Position numbers and translations under genes: made by a program
The notes under the pieces: model-generated
Seen by the model: only the letters and a program-made list of their open reading frames with translations
Database searches by the model: none
Told to the model about the DNA's origin: nothing
DNA from: Candidatus Delongbacteria bacterium
GTDB lineage: Bacteria > UBA4055
Direction of reading: 5' to 3'
Assembly (NCBI GenBank): GCA_003477045.1
Contig: DMTS01000070.1
Span: forward strand, 1-8,084
DNA: 8,084 bases
Shown here: piece after piece, positions 6,817 through 8,084 of the stretch
Layout of the letters: each line of letters opens with the position of its first letter
How positions within the stretch are numbered: position 1 is the stretch's first letter

Positions 6817-6937
6817 GATCTGTCTGAGATTTAGATAAATAAAAACTCTTAAAATCTTTACCGGCCAGCAGAAATTTACTCCAAATTATTAATATATTAA
6901 TGCATTGAGTTTTTATTTTGATAATCTCAGATAGATT
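6817..6937. repeat. Nested long inverted repeat between convergent genes (bidirectional terminator or MITE-like element)
   Basis: The outer arms 6817-6831 and 6923-6937 pair over 15 positions (13 Watson-Crick, two G-U). Just inside, 6837-6848 (AAATAAAAACTC) and 6907-6918 (GAGTTTTTATTT) pair perfectly over 12 bases. The two stems are joined by a small internal loop of 5 against 4 bases. The remaining 58-base centre contains a perfect palindrome ATTAATATATTAAT (6888-6901) and AATGCATT (6899-6906). The whole is a 121-base, nearly self-complementary unit with symmetrical ends. Its right arm reaches over the last codons and stop of the MATE gene. The T-rich arm could help end fhs transcription, and the A-rich arm does the same for the other strand. 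It is too AT-rich for a textbook intrinsic terminator. Confidence 0.65.
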
Positions 6938-8084
6938 CCTCAACTGGTACAGGTTCTGTATTAGTAAAACCGGGATGAGCTTTAAACTTCTCTATGGTCT
7001 TTTTCAGCCAGAGTACAGAGATTATAGTTCCGAGGAAGATCGAAATTGTGATCCCTGCAATTATACCGGGAAGCTGAAATGAGTAATTTCCGATCAGGAT
7101 AAGCGGAATAAAGATTACGATCATTCTGATTATGTTTATCATGATCGAACTGTAAGGTTTATGCAGAGCGCTGAATGTGGCTGAAGCGGACATGCTGATC
7201 CCCATCACGCCGTAGCTGACTGATACGACAGCAAGGTACAGATAAGAAATATTTACTACGGTAGGGTCATCGTTGAAGATCAGCGATGCGGACTTTCCGA
7301 ATATTGCAAATACAGCGAACATTACCGCGCCTATGATAAGCGAGGCTTTATTCACGAATTTTATTCCGTCTTCGATCCTGTCGATCCTTTTAGCTCCAAG
7401 ATTCTGCCCCGTATAAGCTATCATAGTGTTTGCGAATGATATCAGCGGACCGACAGCTATCATCTCGATCCTTGTTGCAACACCAAAACCGGCGACAGCT
7501 TCTTTACCGTAATCAGATATAATTCGTGTTGCGACGCCCATCGATATCTGAGGGATGAACTGGTTCAGGATCGCCGGGAACCCGATGTATAGTACTCTTT
7601 TCCATGACTCGTACAATTCTCTAATCTTCGGTTTGACAATAGCGAGCATATGAAATTTATAATTCAATAGATATAAAGAAGCGATAAATGTAGTCATTCT
7701 AGCTATTACCGTAGCTAATGCGGCTCCTTCAAGTTCCATGCGCGGGAAAAAACCGATACCGAATATAAGCAGAGGATCAAGCACCGCATTTATTATCATC
7801 GATCCCATCATGACCATACTCGGTAAAAGTGTGTTGCCGGCAGCTCTTATTGCGTTGCTTCCTATCATGGGAATTACAACAAAAGGCATACCCCAGTACC
7901 AGACGGTCATGTATTCCTTTATCATAACAAGTATTTCACCTTTAGCACCGAGAGAAGTGAATACGATGTCCATAGTGGAGAATCCGGCAGCCATGATAAC
8001 AGCTACAATAATTAAACCGAGATACAGGCTGTTGGTAGTCAGCTTTTTTACCTCATCGTGATTTTTGCTTCCGACAGCTCTTGA
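6927..8084 (-). CDS. MATE family efflux transporter, N-terminus cut by window edge
   Basis: The minus-strand frame is open from the right edge to the TGA at 6929-6927, giving 385 residues. It continues beyond the window, so the ATG at 7994 is internal. The first visible residues SRAVGSKNHDEVKKLTTNSL fit the loop after the second membrane helix of MATE proteins, so roughly 60-70 residues are missing. The rest shows about ten hydrophobic segments. Typical family stretches are IRAAGNTLLPSMVMMGSMII followed by NAVLDPLLIFGIG, then GAALATVIAR, and in the second half GFGVATRIEMIAVGP and AYTGQNLGAKR. MATE proteins export cationic drugs or metabolites across the inner membrane in exchange for sodium ions or protons. 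The substrate, and the NorM or DinF subgroup, cannot be decided here. The short polar C-terminus EPVPVEESI is encoded partly inside the inverted repeat at 6817-6937. It is convergent with fhs. Confidence 0.93.
   Translation of the reverse strand, partial: SRAVGSKNHDEVKKLTTNSLYLGLIIVAVIMAAGFSTMDIVFTSLGAKGEILVMIKEYMTVWYWGMPFVVIPMIGSNAIRAAGNTLLPSMVMMGSMIINAVLDPLLIFGIGFFPRMELEGAALATVIARMTTFIASLYLLNYKFHMLAIVKPKIRELYESWKRVLYIGFPAILNQFIPQISMGVATRIISDYGKEAVAGFGVATRIEMIAVGPLISFANTMIAYTGQNLGAKRIDRIEDGIKFVNKASLIIGAVMFAVFAIFGKSASLIFNDDPTVVNISYLYLAVVSVSYGVMGISMSASATFSALHKPYSSIMINIIRMIVIFIPLILIGNYSFQLPGIIAGITISIFLGTIISVLWLKKTIEKFKAHPGFTNTEPVPVEESI

Noticed and set aside
6837..6918. Classical Rho-independent terminator
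   Set aside because: The inner stem is 12 perfect pairs but almost all A-T, with a 58-base loop; it does not have the GC-rich short hairpin plus U-run form. It is kept as a repeat with possible terminator role.
7738..8061. 107-codon plus-strand open frame opposite the MATE gene
   Set aside because: Hydrophobic translation is the reverse-strand shadow of membrane helices in the MATE gene.
1..8084. CRISPR array, tRNA, rRNA or transposase genes
   Set aside because: No spaced direct repeats, cloverleaf-like sequence, rRNA motif or transposase reading was seen on either strand.

Overview
The window looks like chromosomal DNA of an anaerobe-like bacterium of the FCB superphylum (Ignavibacteria, Cloacimonadota, Delongbacteria or Marinimicrobia type). 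The main evidence is a type IX secretion (T9SS) C-terminal sorting domain with the typical YPNPFN start, together with LamG-type surface proteins and moderately low GC. The exact phylum cannot be fixed from this sequence. Gene starts mostly carry a GAGG/GGAG Shine-Dalgarno sequence. Three genes (mtnA, rlmK-like, MATE) end in TGA, so UGA is a normal stop codon here.

Layout: (1) 1-823, minus strand: left-truncated, membrane-anchored LamG/concanavalin-like protein. (2) 824-933: divergent promoter region. (3) 934-2481, plus strand: a gene that seems split by a TGA at 1132 but reads best as one 515-residue selenoprotein. It has a signal peptide, a thioredoxin/TlpA-like domain whose active site is Sec-Ser-Thr-Cys, an Ig/cadherin-like domain, a jelly-roll-like domain and a T9SS sorting domain. 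A good bacterial SECIS hairpin lies just after the TGA. (4) 2483-4062, minus strand: ogt and mtnA, overlapping by ATGA. mtnA has no ordinary start codon where its N-terminus must begin; a CTG with a well-placed SD is the best candidate. (5) 4147-6807, plus strand: RlmK-like rRNA methyltransferase followed 12 nt later by fhs (formate-tetrahydrofolate ligase). (6) 6808-6937: a nested long inverted repeat between convergent genes, possibly a bidirectional terminator or a MITE-like element. (7) 6927-8084, minus strand: MATE-family transporter lacking its N-terminus at the window edge.

The main discovery candidate is the selenoprotein: an exported, apparently surface-sorted UxxC thioredoxin-fold protein. 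The other genes are housekeeping: DNA alkylation repair, 5'-methylthioadenosine salvage, rRNA modification, one-carbon metabolism and efflux. They do not form one obvious pathway. Fhs and selenocysteine use together would fit formate-linked anaerobic metabolism, but that is inference.
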